Source of the DNA: Proteobacteria bacterium ST_bin11
GTDB lineage: Bacteria > Pseudomonadota > Gammaproteobacteria > Methylococcales > Methylomonadaceae
DNA length: 64,000 bases
Direction: 5' to 3'
Assembly (NCBI GenBank): GCA_002083615.1
Contig: MSXO01000022.1
Span: 1-64,000 of the forward strand
The first letter of the stretch is position 1. Each line of letters begins with the position of its first letter. A program made the position numbers and the translations under genes. This document shows positions 1 to 8,657 of the stretch, piece after piece. The notes under the pieces are model-generated. The model saw only the letters and a list, made by a program, of their open reading frames with translations. It did no database searches and was not told the DNA's origin.

Positions 1-154
1 ACAAGCCTTCAAACTCAGTGCCAGGAACCAGATTGTTTAGATTGGTGACGTAAGTTTGATGATGCTTGCCGTAGTGGAATTCGATGGTCTCCGCAGAAAT
101 GTGCGGTGCCAATGCGTCTTTTGCGTACGGTAATGCAGGTAATTCAAAAGCCAT
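1..154 (-). CDS. sodB: Superoxide dismutase [Fe], N-terminal part
   Basis: The gene runs off the left edge; only the first 51 codons are present. The translation begins MAFELPALPYAKDALAPHIS and continues with the metal-site helix ETIEFHYGKHHQTYVTNLNN, the typical N-terminus of cytoplasmic iron superoxide dismutase, which converts superoxide to hydrogen peroxide and oxygen. The His in FHYGKHH is the first metal ligand of the family. The ATG at 154-152 follows a GGAG Shine-Dalgarno sequence. It diverges from the CYTH gene at 280, so the 125-bp gap should hold both promoters. Fe versus Mn cannot be decided from this fragment alone; the N-terminus is most like SodB. Confidence 0.93.
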   Translation of the reverse strand, partial: MAFELPALPYAKDALAPHISAETIEFHYGKHHQTYVTNLNNLVPGTEFEGL

Positions 155-279
155 CTTTATTCTCCAGATTGATTGAACAGCAGCAGTGATTAGGTACGGA
201 CTTTACCGCCCAAACCTAATTACCCAGCATTATAATAAAGAATTATTGCTTAACACTAACTAATCGAAGGAAGACAACT

Positions 280-753
280 ATGGCGCTTGAGGTTGAACAT
301 AAGTTTTTACTGGCGAACGACGACTGGCGCGGTGAAATCGATCACTCCGTACACTACAAGCAGGGCTATTTGAGCAGCAGTCCGCTTAGCTCAGTGCGCG
401 TGCGGATTTCCGACAGCCAAGCTTGGCTCAACATCAAGAGCACTACTATCGGCACCTATCGTCAGGAATTTGAGTATGAAATCCCGTTGACTGACGCCAA
501 TAGTATTCTTGACGAGCTATGCCACAAGCCGTTGGTGGAAAAAATACGTCATTTTGTCTATCGCGAGCTGCATGTTTGGGAAATTGACGAGTTTTTGGGG
601 GATAACCAAGGTTTGATTGTTGCTGAAATCGAGCTGTCGGCAGTTGGGGAAGCCTTTGAAAAGCCTGTCTGGGTGGGCACGGAAGTTACTGACGATTTAC
701 GTTACTATAATAATAATCTGTGCAAACATCCGTTCAAAGAGTGGCATAAGTAA
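280..753 (+). CDS. CYTH domain (triphosphate tunnel) protein
   Basis: A 157-residue single-domain protein. The N-terminus MALEVEHKF holds the family's ExExK signature (E4, E6, K8), which binds triphosphate and divalent metal in the beta-tunnel of the CYTH superfamily (CyaB-type adenylate cyclase, thiamine triphosphatase, inorganic triphosphatase). Later acidic and basic strand motifs follow, such as RQEFEYEIP, KIRHFVY, EIDEF and AEIELS. A GAAGGAAG ribosome site precedes the ATG. Bacterial stand-alone members of this size are most often triphosphatases, but the substrate cannot be told from sequence. It is divergent from sodB and appears monocistronic. Confidence 0.85.
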   Translation: MALEVEHKFLLANDDWRGEIDHSVHYKQGYLSSSPLSSVRVRISDSQAWLNIKSTTIGTYRQEFEYEIPLTDANSILDELCHKPLVEKIRHFVYRELHVWEIDEFLGDNQGLIVAEIELSAVGEAFEKPVWVGTEVTDDLRYYNNNLCKHPFKEWHK

Positions 754-984
754 AGGCCAGCGCTAAGGGGCGCGGTAAAAATTGCCATTTTCAGGTTTTT
801 TATGCCCGTTGTTGCAAAACATGAACAGCATCGTCCCTGACTTGCAACAGATCCATGAATACAAGTCGGACTGGGCTCGCCAATACTCATGCCTTAGCCA
901 AATTTGGTAATCGGCAATACGTCTTTAAAACAATAATTTAACGGAAGTATTGAAATACAAAATGCAATGCTCTATATTGAATGT

Positions 985-1674
985 ATGAGCAAAGCTACTA
1001 TTGTTGTTTTATTGATACTTTTTGCCGGTCCGCTACCCGCCTCGGAGTTAACGACCGCTATCGCCCATTTGGAAAGCGATTGGGCCCGCGTTTACTATCA
1101 AACCGACGAAACCCGGCAACGGCAGATTTATCCGCAATTGCTGGAAAAAGCCGCCGAATTAACCAAACGCTACCCGCATGCCGCAGAACCTAAAATCTGG
1201 CAAGCGACGATAATCGCCACTAATGCGGCGTTTCAATCCGCGCTGACAGCCTTATCGAGCCTGCAAACCGCAAAGGCTCTATTGGAAGAAGCCATTGCCC
1301 AAAATCCTAATGCATTGGATGGCGCGGCCTATGTCACCTTAGGCACACTGTATTACATGGTGCCTGGCTGGCCGGTATCTTTTGGGGATAATCAGCTCGC
1401 CGAGCAGATGTTGAAAGCCAGCTTGAAGATTAATCCCAACGGCATTGATGCCAATTACTTCTACGCAGACTACTTATTGGAGCAGGATCGCACTGCGGAA
1501 GCCGAGGAATATCTGCGTAAAGCCATCCAGGCGCCACTGCGTAAGCAGCAAGTTTTTGCCGATAGTCAGTTGCAAAACGAAGCAAAACTAGCGCTGGCCC
1601 ATACCCAACAAAGTAAATCCAACGCTGGCAAAAATAAATTTCAATCCTTGTTCACTTCCGCGACAGCCGACTAA
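985..1674 (+). CDS. Exported TPR-repeat protein (TatT-like)
   Basis: About 229 residues starting at MSKATIVVLLIL, a cleavable signal peptide ending near PLPASE; an ATG 18 bases upstream would add six residues without improving the signal. The mature part is helical, with tetratricopeptide-like segments (AKALLEEAIAQNPNALDGAA, AEQMLKASLKINPNGIDANY, AEEYLRKAIQAP). This resembles the periplasmic TatT-type TPR proteins found with some TRAP transporters, but no transporter gene is nearby. It probably acts as a periplasmic binding scaffold. It precedes the large c-di-GMP gene by 68 bp on the same strand, so co-transcription is possible. Confidence 0.7.
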   Translation: MSKATIVVLLILFAGPLPASELTTAIAHLESDWARVYYQTDETRQRQIYPQLLEKAAELTKRYPHAAEPKIWQATIIATNAAFQSALTALSSLQTAKALLEEAIAQNPNALDGAAYVTLGTLYYMVPGWPVSFGDNQLAEQMLKASLKINPNGIDANYFYADYLLEQDRTAEAEEYLRKAIQAPLRKQQVFADSQLQNEAKLALAHTQQSKSNAGKNKFQSLFTSATAD

Positions 1675-1742
1675 ATCCGCCTAGCCCGTTTGGCTTTGGA
1701 TGTAGAATATCCCTACTTCAAAACAGGCCACAACTGGCATTT

Positions 1743-4700
1743 ATGAAAAAAACCACTTTCGGGCTGTCTGCGGTATTTTTTTTACTGTTTTGTACGTCCA
1801 GCCTCGCTGTCACCCCAACAGCAAACCAGCCGCTGGAAACAGTAACGCTGCAATTAAAATGGTTTCACCAATTCCAGTTCGCCGGTTATTACGCTGCTAT
1901 AGAGCAAGGCTACTATACCGAAGAAGGCCTGCAGGTAGAGTTACGCGAGCGTAATCCTGAGCAGGATTACATCGAACAAGTCGCATCAGGTCAAGCCGAA
2001 TACGGTATCGGCGACTCAGGCATCATCGCCCAGTACGCCAACGGCAAACCTATTGCGGCCTTAGCCGCCATTTTTCAGCATGATGCGCTAGTGCTGTTCA
2101 GCAAACATGCTTCCGGCATCGTCAGCCCTTACGAAATGGCCGGCAAACGCATCATGTACGATGTGGTGGGTGAGAACAATGCCCAGGTTCGTGCCTTGTT
2201 GGCGGAAGCCAATCTCAACGAAAGCCATTTTCAAAAAATTGCGGAGACATTTAACGATGCAGACTTCATCGCGAATAAAGTCGATGTGATGTCCGGCTAT
2301 ATCACTGACCGGCCTTTTAGCTTTCGGGCAGCCGGTATCAAAGTCAACATCATCAATCCGCAAAGTTACGGTATCGACTTTTACGGAGACTTGCTTTTCA
2401 CCAGCCGCAAGGAGTTGCAGCAACATCCCGGGCGGGCAGAACGCTTCCTCCGAGCCAGTTTGAAAGGCTGGAAATATGCGCTGGCTAACCCCGAACTAAT
2501 TATTCAGCTGATCCGAAAATCGTATTCGGCTAAGGTCAGTTTGGGGCAATTGCGTTACGAAGCAGAGGAAACCCGGAAACTGATTCTGCCGGACAAGGTC
2601 CCACTTGGCCAGATAGATTCAGCCCGCTTACGCCGTGTGGCCGAGGTTTATACCAACCTGAAACTGGCGCGTCCTCTAAGCGACGGCCAACTCAATGATT
2701 TTGTTTACGACGGCGACAAGTCCAGCGCTTTGCACTTCAGTGAGGCTGAGCGGCACTGGTTGGCTGAGCACGCTGAAATTCGGGTAGGCATCCACAGAAA
2801 CTTTCCACCCTACGAATGGCTGGACTCAGTTGGCGAACATCAAGGCATGATTGCCGAGCATCTAAAGCTAATCGAGCGGCGGCTCGGGGTGAAGTTCGTT
2901 CTGATCATGGACAAATCCTGGCAGCAAGTGCTTGACATGGCCAAACGCGGCGAACTGGACATGATTGCGGGGGCAACCAAAACCCCAGATCGAGAGAAAT
3001 ACTTGGATTTTACTCAACCCTATATCAGCACGCCGACCGTCATTATCGGCGACAAAAACAGCTTTTATATCAATTCCTTGGATCTACTAACGGCACGGCG
3101 GGTGGCTATCGAACAAGGCTACTTCGTTCAGGAGTTGCTCAACAGAGATCGCCCGGAAATACAGCTGCTGCCCGCCTCCTCAGTATCGAAAGCACTGGAT
3201 CTGTTGACTGAGGGCAAGGTCGACGCCTATATCGGCGATGCGGCCTCTGCTAGTCATACGATCAAACAACAGGGCTTATTGAATTTGCATATTGCCGGAC
3301 AACCCGGCTATGTCAATGAAACCCGGATGGCAGTCATCAAAGCTCATACGCAATTGCTTTCGTTGCTGGACAAAGCCTTGGCCAGTATTAGTCAAACCGA
3401 ACACGATGCCATTATCAACCGCTGGATGGCATTGAAAGTCGAACAGGGTATTCGGATAGACGCCCTACTGCGATCCGCCGCCTTGGGCCTGCTGGCCTTA
3501 TTGTTTTTCGCCTATTGGGTGTTCCGCTTGCGTAAGGAAATCCGAGCCCGCAAAAGCAGCGAGGCTGACTTGGCAAGGCTTTATACCAATATGTCGCTGG
3601 GTTTTGCGTTACATCAGGTAATCAGGGATAACAGCGGCAAGATCGTCGATTATCGCTATTTGGATATCAATCCGGCTTTTGAAAAAATGACCGGCATTGC
3701 CCGAGATAACTGGATAGGCAAAACCGTCAAGGAGGTGCTGCCTAATACCGAATGCGCTTGGATCAGCAACTTTGACGAATTGGATACTAGTGGTGAGCCC
3801 CAGCATTTCGAAAATTGCGTAGCCGATCCAGGGCGTTGGTATGCAATTGACAGCTATAAAGCCGGTCCCGACCGCTTCGTGGTATTGGTTCAAGACATTA
3901 CCGCACGCAAACAGACCGAGTTAGCGCTCAAAGAAAGCGAAGAGCGTTTTCGTATCAGCCAAATCTATGGTGGCGTTGGTATATGGGATGCGGATTTGTT
4001 GAAAAATCGTCAGTTCTGGTCCGAGATCGTCACGACCGAATTGGGTTTTCCGAATAAGGCCCTGCATACCTGGAACGACTTCCTAGAAGTGGTTTGCCCT
4101 GAGGATAGAGCCTTAGTTATCGAGGCAACCCGGCAGCATTTGGAATGCGGCGCCAATTACGAAGTGGAATACCGTATTCGAGCCCCTAGCGGCGAAAAGC
4201 GCTGGATGCGTTCGGTTGGCCAGGTCGAACGTGATGCCAGTGGCAAACCGGTACGGATGCGCGGCATTGTGCACGACATTAGCAAACGCAAGGCGGCTGA
4301 GGAAAAACTAAGACTATCGGCGCGGGTATTTTCAGACGCCCATGAAGGGATCATCATTACCGACATTAACGCAGCCATCATTGATGTCAACGCCGCCTTC
4401 ACCGACATCACCGGCTACACCAGGGAGGAAGCATTGGGGCAAAACCCCAGCTTTTTGAAGTCTGGTCGGCAATCGCCGGAATTTTATGAGGCCATGTGGG
4501 AGACCATTGATCAGACCGGCCATTGGCAAGGCGAGGTCTGGAATCGTCGGAAAAACGGCGATTTGTATGCCGAACTATTAACGGTTTCGGCCTTGCGCGA
4601 CGATGCCGGCAATATCATCAATTATCTGGGCTTGTTCTCGGACATCACCGAAAGCAAGCAACAGCAGCAAGCACTGGAAGTGCTGGCGCATTTCGATCCG

Positions 4701-6377
4701 CTCACCCAACTCCCCAATCGTGCCTTATTTGCCGACCGCTTTGCTCAGGCTATCGCGCACAGCAAACGGGCCGAATCGCTGTTGGCGGTGTGCTATCTGG
4801 ATTTGGACGGCTTCAAGCAAGTCAACGATAACTTCGGACATGAAACCGGCGATCAATTGTTGGTGGAAGTAGCCAAACGCATCAAGTTAAAGCTGCGCGA
4901 AGGCGACACGGTTTGCCGGCTGGGTGGTGACGAATTTGCATTGTTATTTGAAAATCTGCAGTCGATACAGCAATGTGAAGATGCCTTGGCCCGAATTCAT
5001 CAGGCCATGGCCGAGCCATTTGAGTTGGAAAACCGGCACGTGCGAATTGCCGCCAGCAGCGGTGTGACTATCTATCCCCTGGATATGGAAGATCCGGACA
5101 TTCTGTTGCGTCATGCCGACCAAGCAATGTATCAGGCCAAACTGGACGGTCGCAATCGCTATCGGATTTACGATCATTTGTCTGGACAAGCGACGAGCAT
5201 CAATCATCGCCCGAGCCGCTTGGAGCAAGCGTTGGCTGAGGTCGGCCAAGCCTTGATAGACAACCAGTTTTGTCTGTATTACCAACCCAGGGTCAATCTC
5301 AAAACCGGCGAAGTGGTGGGTGTAGAGGCCTTGATCCGTTGGCAGCACCCGGAGCGTGGTGTATTGCCGCCGGTCGAATTTCTACCGATAGTCGAAAATA
5401 CCACCTTGGAAATCGACTTGAGCAACTGGGTGCTAAGACAAGCCTTTAAGCAATTGCAGGTATGGCACGATCTCGGCCTGAATCTACAAGTCAGCGTGAA
5501 TATATCGCCCCGCCATCTGCAATGGCCGGATTTCATAAAAACTCTGGAAACCTTGCTGACTGAATACCCGCAAATTCCTTCCCGACAATTGGAGCTGGAA
5601 GTGTTGGAAAGCAGCGTACTGGAAGACTTGATCTCGGTAGGTGAGACGCTGAAACAATGCTACCACAACCTGGGAGTACCCTGCGCACTGGACGATTTCG
5701 GCACCGGGTATTCGTCCTTAGCGCATTTGCGGCATTTGACCATCAACACCGTTAAGATCGATCAGAGTTTTGTGCGCAACATGATAGACGACCCGGATGA
5801 TATGGCCATTGTCGAAAGTGTGGTTGCTCTGGCCAAGGCCTTCAAGCGTGAAGCGGTTGCGGAAGGTGTGGAAGATATAGAGCACGGCATTTTTTTGATC
5901 GACTTGGGTTGTAGCATCGCCCAAGGATGCGCCATCGCCGACCCCATGCCGGCTAATGCGGTACTGGGCTGGGTCAATAGTTATCGAAACCGTCCGGCCT
6001 GGACTGATTGCGCCAAGGTTTCGTTCAGTAGTTGGCGGAGTCAATTGGAGTTGTTGAAACTTCAACAACAATATTGGTTGCGCCGTCTGGAAGAATGCCT
6101 GCAACCCGCGAGCGGCATTAACCCACGTTGGCCTATCCTGAACGCGAAAAAATCGCATCTTGGTAAGTGGCTGGAACGCCTGAGACACGAACGCGGCATC
6201 GATGCGCATTTAGTTGAACAACTGGAGCGGGCCCAATCCCGACAACAAACGCTGGCGGAAAATCTCCAGCGTCATCGGGTGGATGGCAAGATTAGCGCTG
6301 ATGACGATTTAAGACAGTTGCGCGAGGCGAATCTACAAATCGTGCAATTGCTGGAACAACTGGAATCAGCGGTCTGA
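1743..6377 (+). CDS. Membrane c-di-GMP cyclase/phosphodiesterase with NMT1 and SBP3 sensor modules
   Basis: A 1544-residue sensor. Order: signal peptide (1-23); NMT1/THI5-like periplasmic binding module (about 33-250, LQLKWFHQFQFAGYYAAIEQ); extracellular solute-binding family 3 module (about 340-560); one membrane helix (about 576-595); three PAS domains (about 610-720, 733-860, 865-985); GGDEF domain; EAL domain; a helical C-terminus (about 1420-1544) that looks CZB-like (HLGKWLERL). The GGDEF motif (1061-1065) is intact and is preceded at the correct distance by the inhibitory RxxD site REGD. The EAL motif (1195-1197), DDFGTGYSSL, KIDQSFV and AEGVED are all intact, so both activities are possible. 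NMT1 modules usually bind pyrimidine or thiamine-precursor ligands, and SBP3 modules bind polar amino acids. It is likely to set c-di-GMP levels in response to a periplasmic solute. Confidence 0.92.
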   Translation: MKKTTFGLSAVFFLLFCTSSLAVTPTANQPLETVTLQLKWFHQFQFAGYYAAIEQGYYTEEGLQVELRERNPEQDYIEQVASGQAEYGIGDSGIIAQYANGKPIAALAAIFQHDALVLFSKHASGIVSPYEMAGKRIMYDVVGENNAQVRALLAEANLNESHFQKIAETFNDADFIANKVDVMSGYITDRPFSFRAAGIKVNIINPQSYGIDFYGDLLFTSRKELQQHPGRAERFLRASLKGWKYALANPELIIQLIRKSYSAKVSLGQLRYEAEETRKLILPDKVPLGQIDSARLRRVAEVYTNLKLARPLSDGQLNDFVYDGDKSSALHFSEAERHWLAEHAEIRVGIHRNFPPYEWLDSVGEHQGMIAEHLKLIERRLGVKFVLIMDKSWQQVLDMAKRGELDMIAGATKTPDREKYLDFTQPYISTPTVIIGDKNSFYINSLDLLTARRVAIEQGYFVQELLNRDRPEIQLLPASSVSKALDLLTEGKVDAYIGDAASASHTIKQQGLLNLHIAGQPGYVNETRMAVIKAHTQLLSLLDKALASISQTEHDAIINRWMALKVEQGIRIDALLRSAALGLLALLFFAYWVFRLRKEIRARKSSEADLARLYTNMSLGFALHQVIRDNSGKIVDYRYLDINPAFEKMTGIARDNWIGKTVKEVLPNTECAWISNFDELDTSGEPQHFENCVADPGRWYAIDSYKAGPDRFVVLVQDITARKQTELALKESEERFRISQIYGGVGIWDADLLKNRQFWSEIVTTELGFPNKALHTWNDFLEVVCPEDRALVIEATRQHLECGANYEVEYRIRAPSGEKRWMRSVGQVERDASGKPVRMRGIVHDISKRKAAEEKLRLSARVFSDAHEGIIITDINAAIIDVNAAFTDITGYTREEALGQNPSFLKSGRQSPEFYEAMWETIDQTGHWQGEVWNRRKNGDLYAELLTVSALRDDAGNIINYLGLFSDITESKQQQQALEVLAHFDPLTQLPNRALFADRFAQAIAHSKRAESLLAVCYLDLDGFKQVNDNFGHETGDQLLVEVAKRIKLKLREGDTVCRLGGDEFALLFENLQSIQQCEDALARIHQAMAEPFELENRHVRIAASSGVTIYPLDMEDPDILLRHADQAMYQAKLDGRNRYRIYDHLSGQATSINHRPSRLEQALAEVGQALIDNQFCLYYQPRVNLKTGEVVGVEALIRWQHPERGVLPPVEFLPIVENTTLEIDLSNWVLRQAFKQLQVWHDLGLNLQVSVNISPRHLQWPDFIKTLETLLTEYPQIPSRQLELEVLESSVLEDLISVGETLKQCYHNLGVPCALDDFGTGYSSLAHLRHLTINTVKIDQSFVRNMIDDPDDMAIVESVVALAKAFKREAVAEGVEDIEHGIFLIDLGCSIAQGCAIADPMPANAVLGWVNSYRNRPAWTDCAKVSFSSWRSQLELLKLQQQYWLRRLEECLQPASGINPRWPILNAKKSHLGKWLERLRHERGIDAHLVEQLERAQSRQQTLAENLQRHRVDGKISADDDLRQLREANLQIVQLLEQLESAV

Positions 6378-6865
6378 GCGAAACTCTGCGGCCTGCGAGT
6401 AATTGGATCACAGCCCTCAGGTGTTCCGATGCAAAATCCAGCCAGAGTTTGAACGTCTCGGGTCCGCCAAAACTCGAACGATGAGGTAGCTCTCCAGTTT
6501 CAATAGTTTAGGCAACCTTTGACCTACTTGATTGTCCGCTGTTCGGCGAACAAATTGGTAATATCAATGCGTCATCCCCGATCAGGTATTGATCCTTTGT
6601 GAGCTCTTATTAATCAAAATGCTGATTACCGATTGTCTCGCTTGATCTCGCGATTGGCTTAATCGATGCCTGAATTTTTCCTATGATAACTTACGTTACT
6701 TGGGTCATTGGCTTTTAAATCCCTGGTTACTTTGCCGTATTGAAGTCGGACATTGTGTTTGAGTAAGTACGTATCACACTGATTTTAAGGATCAGTGAGG
6801 ATTTCGTGATGTTTCCGATTGCACAATGGCAACGCCATTTGGCATTCACATTTAGGAAAATCACG
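6378..6865. other. Long intergenic region without a gene
   Basis: No convincing open frame on either strand. It must hold the promoter of the downstream spondin-like gene. A 7-bp stem (6777-6783 with 6791-6797) lies about 70 bases before that gene's ATG. A ribosome-binding AGGA is at 6854-6857. I recognise no riboswitch or repeat. Confidence 0.6.
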
Positions 6866-7693
6866 ATGAAAAAAAACCAATCACTCTCGCTATCGGCACT
6901 GTTTTTGGCGGCCATCGCTGCTCCACTAAGTTCGGCACAGGCCGCGCAAGTCACGCTGAGTTTCTCCAACTTGTCCGCCGCCAATGGTGCGGCGCTGACA
7001 CCAATCTTCTTGGCGCTGCACAACGGGTCGTTCGATGCTTTTGACGTGGGCGGCACTGCCTCGTCGGCGATCAAAGCAGTCGCAGAATTGGGCGACGTCA
7101 GCGGCCTGGTCTCCATGTTCGCGGCCAGCAGCGCGGCCATGGCCGGAGGCATCAGTACGACAGTAACCGCATCAGTCAACGGCTTCGGTCCAGGTGTTTT
7201 TCTACCCGGTGCCAGCGGCAGCGTCACCTTGAATCTCGACCCTATGAAAAACCGCTATTTGAGCTATTTCTCGATGGTGGTGCCGTCCAACGACCGCTTT
7301 ATCGGTAACGATGCGCCGACAGAAATTGAATTGTTCGATGCTCAAGGCAATTTCACCGGTGGCACTTATGTCGAGAACGGTAGCAGCATTTGGGATGCAG
7401 GGACCGAACTGGATGGCGCGCCCGGCGCAGCGTTCGCAGTCGGCTCCAACGCGTTAGATAACCCAGCACAAAACGGCACGATTCAGGCAAACTACGACTT
7501 CACTGCCTACCCTGGTTTGCCGACGCCCGCTGGCTATAACTTTACTAATTTTCCTGGTGCGAATACGCCGTTGCTACAAATCAGTGCGGTCTCGCAAGTG
7601 CCGCTGCCAGGGGCCGTTTGGTTGTTTGGAAGTGCGCTGCCATTGTTCGGCTGGATGCGGCGCCGTTCGCTGACATCGAACCTGTCAGCTTGA
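6866..7693 (+). CDS. Secreted spondin-domain protein with VPLPA-type sorting signal
   Basis: 275 residues from the ATG at 6866, chosen over one 60 bases upstream because it follows AGGAAAA and begins the signal peptide (MKKNQSLSLSALFLAAIAA, cut near AQAA). The body has the fold signature of Spond_N domains: LSNLSAANGAALTPIFLALHNG, a central SMVVPSNDRFIG segment, and an acidic metal-site-like ELFDAQG. The C-terminus reads VPLPGAVWLFGSALPLFGWMRRR. This is a variant of the PEP-CTERM (VPLPA-CTERM) tripartite tail: a Pro-rich motif, a hydrophobic helix and an Arg cluster. Family knowledge says such tails are cut by an exosortase and the protein becomes surface or matrix-associated. No exosortase is in the window. 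Confidence 0.85.
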   Translation: MKKNQSLSLSALFLAAIAAPLSSAQAAQVTLSFSNLSAANGAALTPIFLALHNGSFDAFDVGGTASSAIKAVAELGDVSGLVSMFAASSAAMAGGISTTVTASVNGFGPGVFLPGASGSVTLNLDPMKNRYLSYFSMVVPSNDRFIGNDAPTEIELFDAQGNFTGGTYVENGSSIWDAGTELDGAPGAAFAVGSNALDNPAQNGTIQANYDFTAYPGLPTPAGYNFTNFPGANTPLLQISAVSQVPLPGAVWLFGSALPLFGWMRRRSLTSNLSA

Positions 7694-7734
7694 GTTTGAC
7701 TGGTTATTGATCCGGCCTCATGAAGTTTTAATAT

Positions 7735-7793
7735 CCGTTCGCCTTGAGCTTGTCGAAAGGCTGCTTGTGCTTCGACAAGCTCAGCACGAACGG
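7735..7793. repeat. Imperfect palindromic intergenic repeat (REP-like)
   Basis: Two 23-bp arms, 7735-7757 and 7771-7793, are inverted copies differing at about three positions, separated by 13 bases. The core TGAGCTTGTCGAA is a motif seen as dispersed intergenic palindromes in many proteobacteria. It lies 42 bases after the spondin-like gene and may also act as its transcription stop. It could form a cruciform or a long RNA hairpin. Confidence 0.75.
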
Positions 7794-8009
7794 TTAAAAC
7801 ATTTAAGGGCCGGAGCAATAGTAGCTATTATCCAAGCAGTCCGCAAAGTTTTAAGCTCATCTAATTGCGAAGGGCGTAACCAGTTGTCCGTTGAACTTTC
7901 GGACCAACGTTTACAAGCATTTGCGGTAGGAAGGTGACATCCCCCGTTTGCTTTCCTCCGTCCTGCTATTGCTTAATTTCGGAGTGCAAATCTACATTTG
8001 CACTCCAGG

Positions 8010-8657
8010 TTAAAAGCCGTCGCCATACCCTTGAATTTGCAAGCTAGCCGGCGGTTTCCCGGTCTGAAATTGTGCTTTAAGTTCCAACCTGATCGGCAGT
8101 TCGCTAGTCGGCACTGTCACCAGTTGTTCGGCGGGTTGCTCTGCTGCGTAAGGGTGCCAGAAGGTCAAACGATAGCGACCGCTTGGCACGTCCAGGGACC
8201 AGCGGCCCTCGTTATCGGAAACACCAAGATAGTCGGCATCGCTGACGTAGATATACCCCAACATCCAGTCGTGAATGTTACAGCCCAACGCCACAATTCC
8301 CGGCTTATCAAAGAGCACTGGCTCAGGCGGCACGCCGCTGTATAGTTTGATTTCAAAACGCTTGGCCGTCGAAAAAGAATACACATGATGTTTGATCGCA
8401 TCGCTATTCGGAAAAAACACGGGCGTGCCGCTGCGCACCGCGAGCACGTGCGGCACGAACTCCCGACTTTTTTGGTCGAGCTCCATGGCCGCCGGTTGCG
8501 GTGGCGCTTTGGCGCGAGCCGGTTGATCCAAGGCTTCTAGGGCGACCACCAAATTCGCCAATGGCTGTCCGCCTGCTTCGGCCAAGCCTCGCAGTTCTTC
8601 AGCATCAGCAAACGCTGTCCAGGCCGTCAAAAAAACAGTCGATAACCGACTTGCCAC
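8010..8657 (-). CDS. Periplasmic cupredoxin-domain protein (methylamine-utilisation type)
   Basis: 215 residues with a signal peptide (MASRLSTVFLTAWTAFADA). The central domain is a type 1 copper fold: a beta strand HVLAVRSGTPVFFPNSD, then HHVYSF (first His ligand) and GCNIHDWMLGYI (Cys, His and Met ligands). A C-terminal CarboxypepD_reg-like strand set follows (DNEGRWSLDVPSGRYRL). Proteins of this layout are often annotated as methylamine utilisation proteins. It is probably a periplasmic electron carrier or copper binder. The start is a GTG that overlaps the outer-membrane gene by 31 bases, making it the last gene of a four-gene leftward operon. Confidence 0.85.
   Translation of the reverse strand: MASRLSTVFLTAWTAFADAEELRGLAEAGGQPLANLVVALEALDQPARAKAPPQPAAMELDQKSREFVPHVLAVRSGTPVFFPNSDAIKHHVYSFSTAKRFEIKLYSGVPPEPVLFDKPGIVALGCNIHDWMLGYIYVSDADYLGVSDNEGRWSLDVPSGRYRLTFWHPYAAEQPAEQLVTVPTSELPIRLELKAQFQTGKPPASLQIQGYGDGF

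Noticed and set aside
5718..6209. Long leftward frame opposite the EAL region
   Set aside because: Antisense shadow of the c-di-GMP gene, without start signals or family features.
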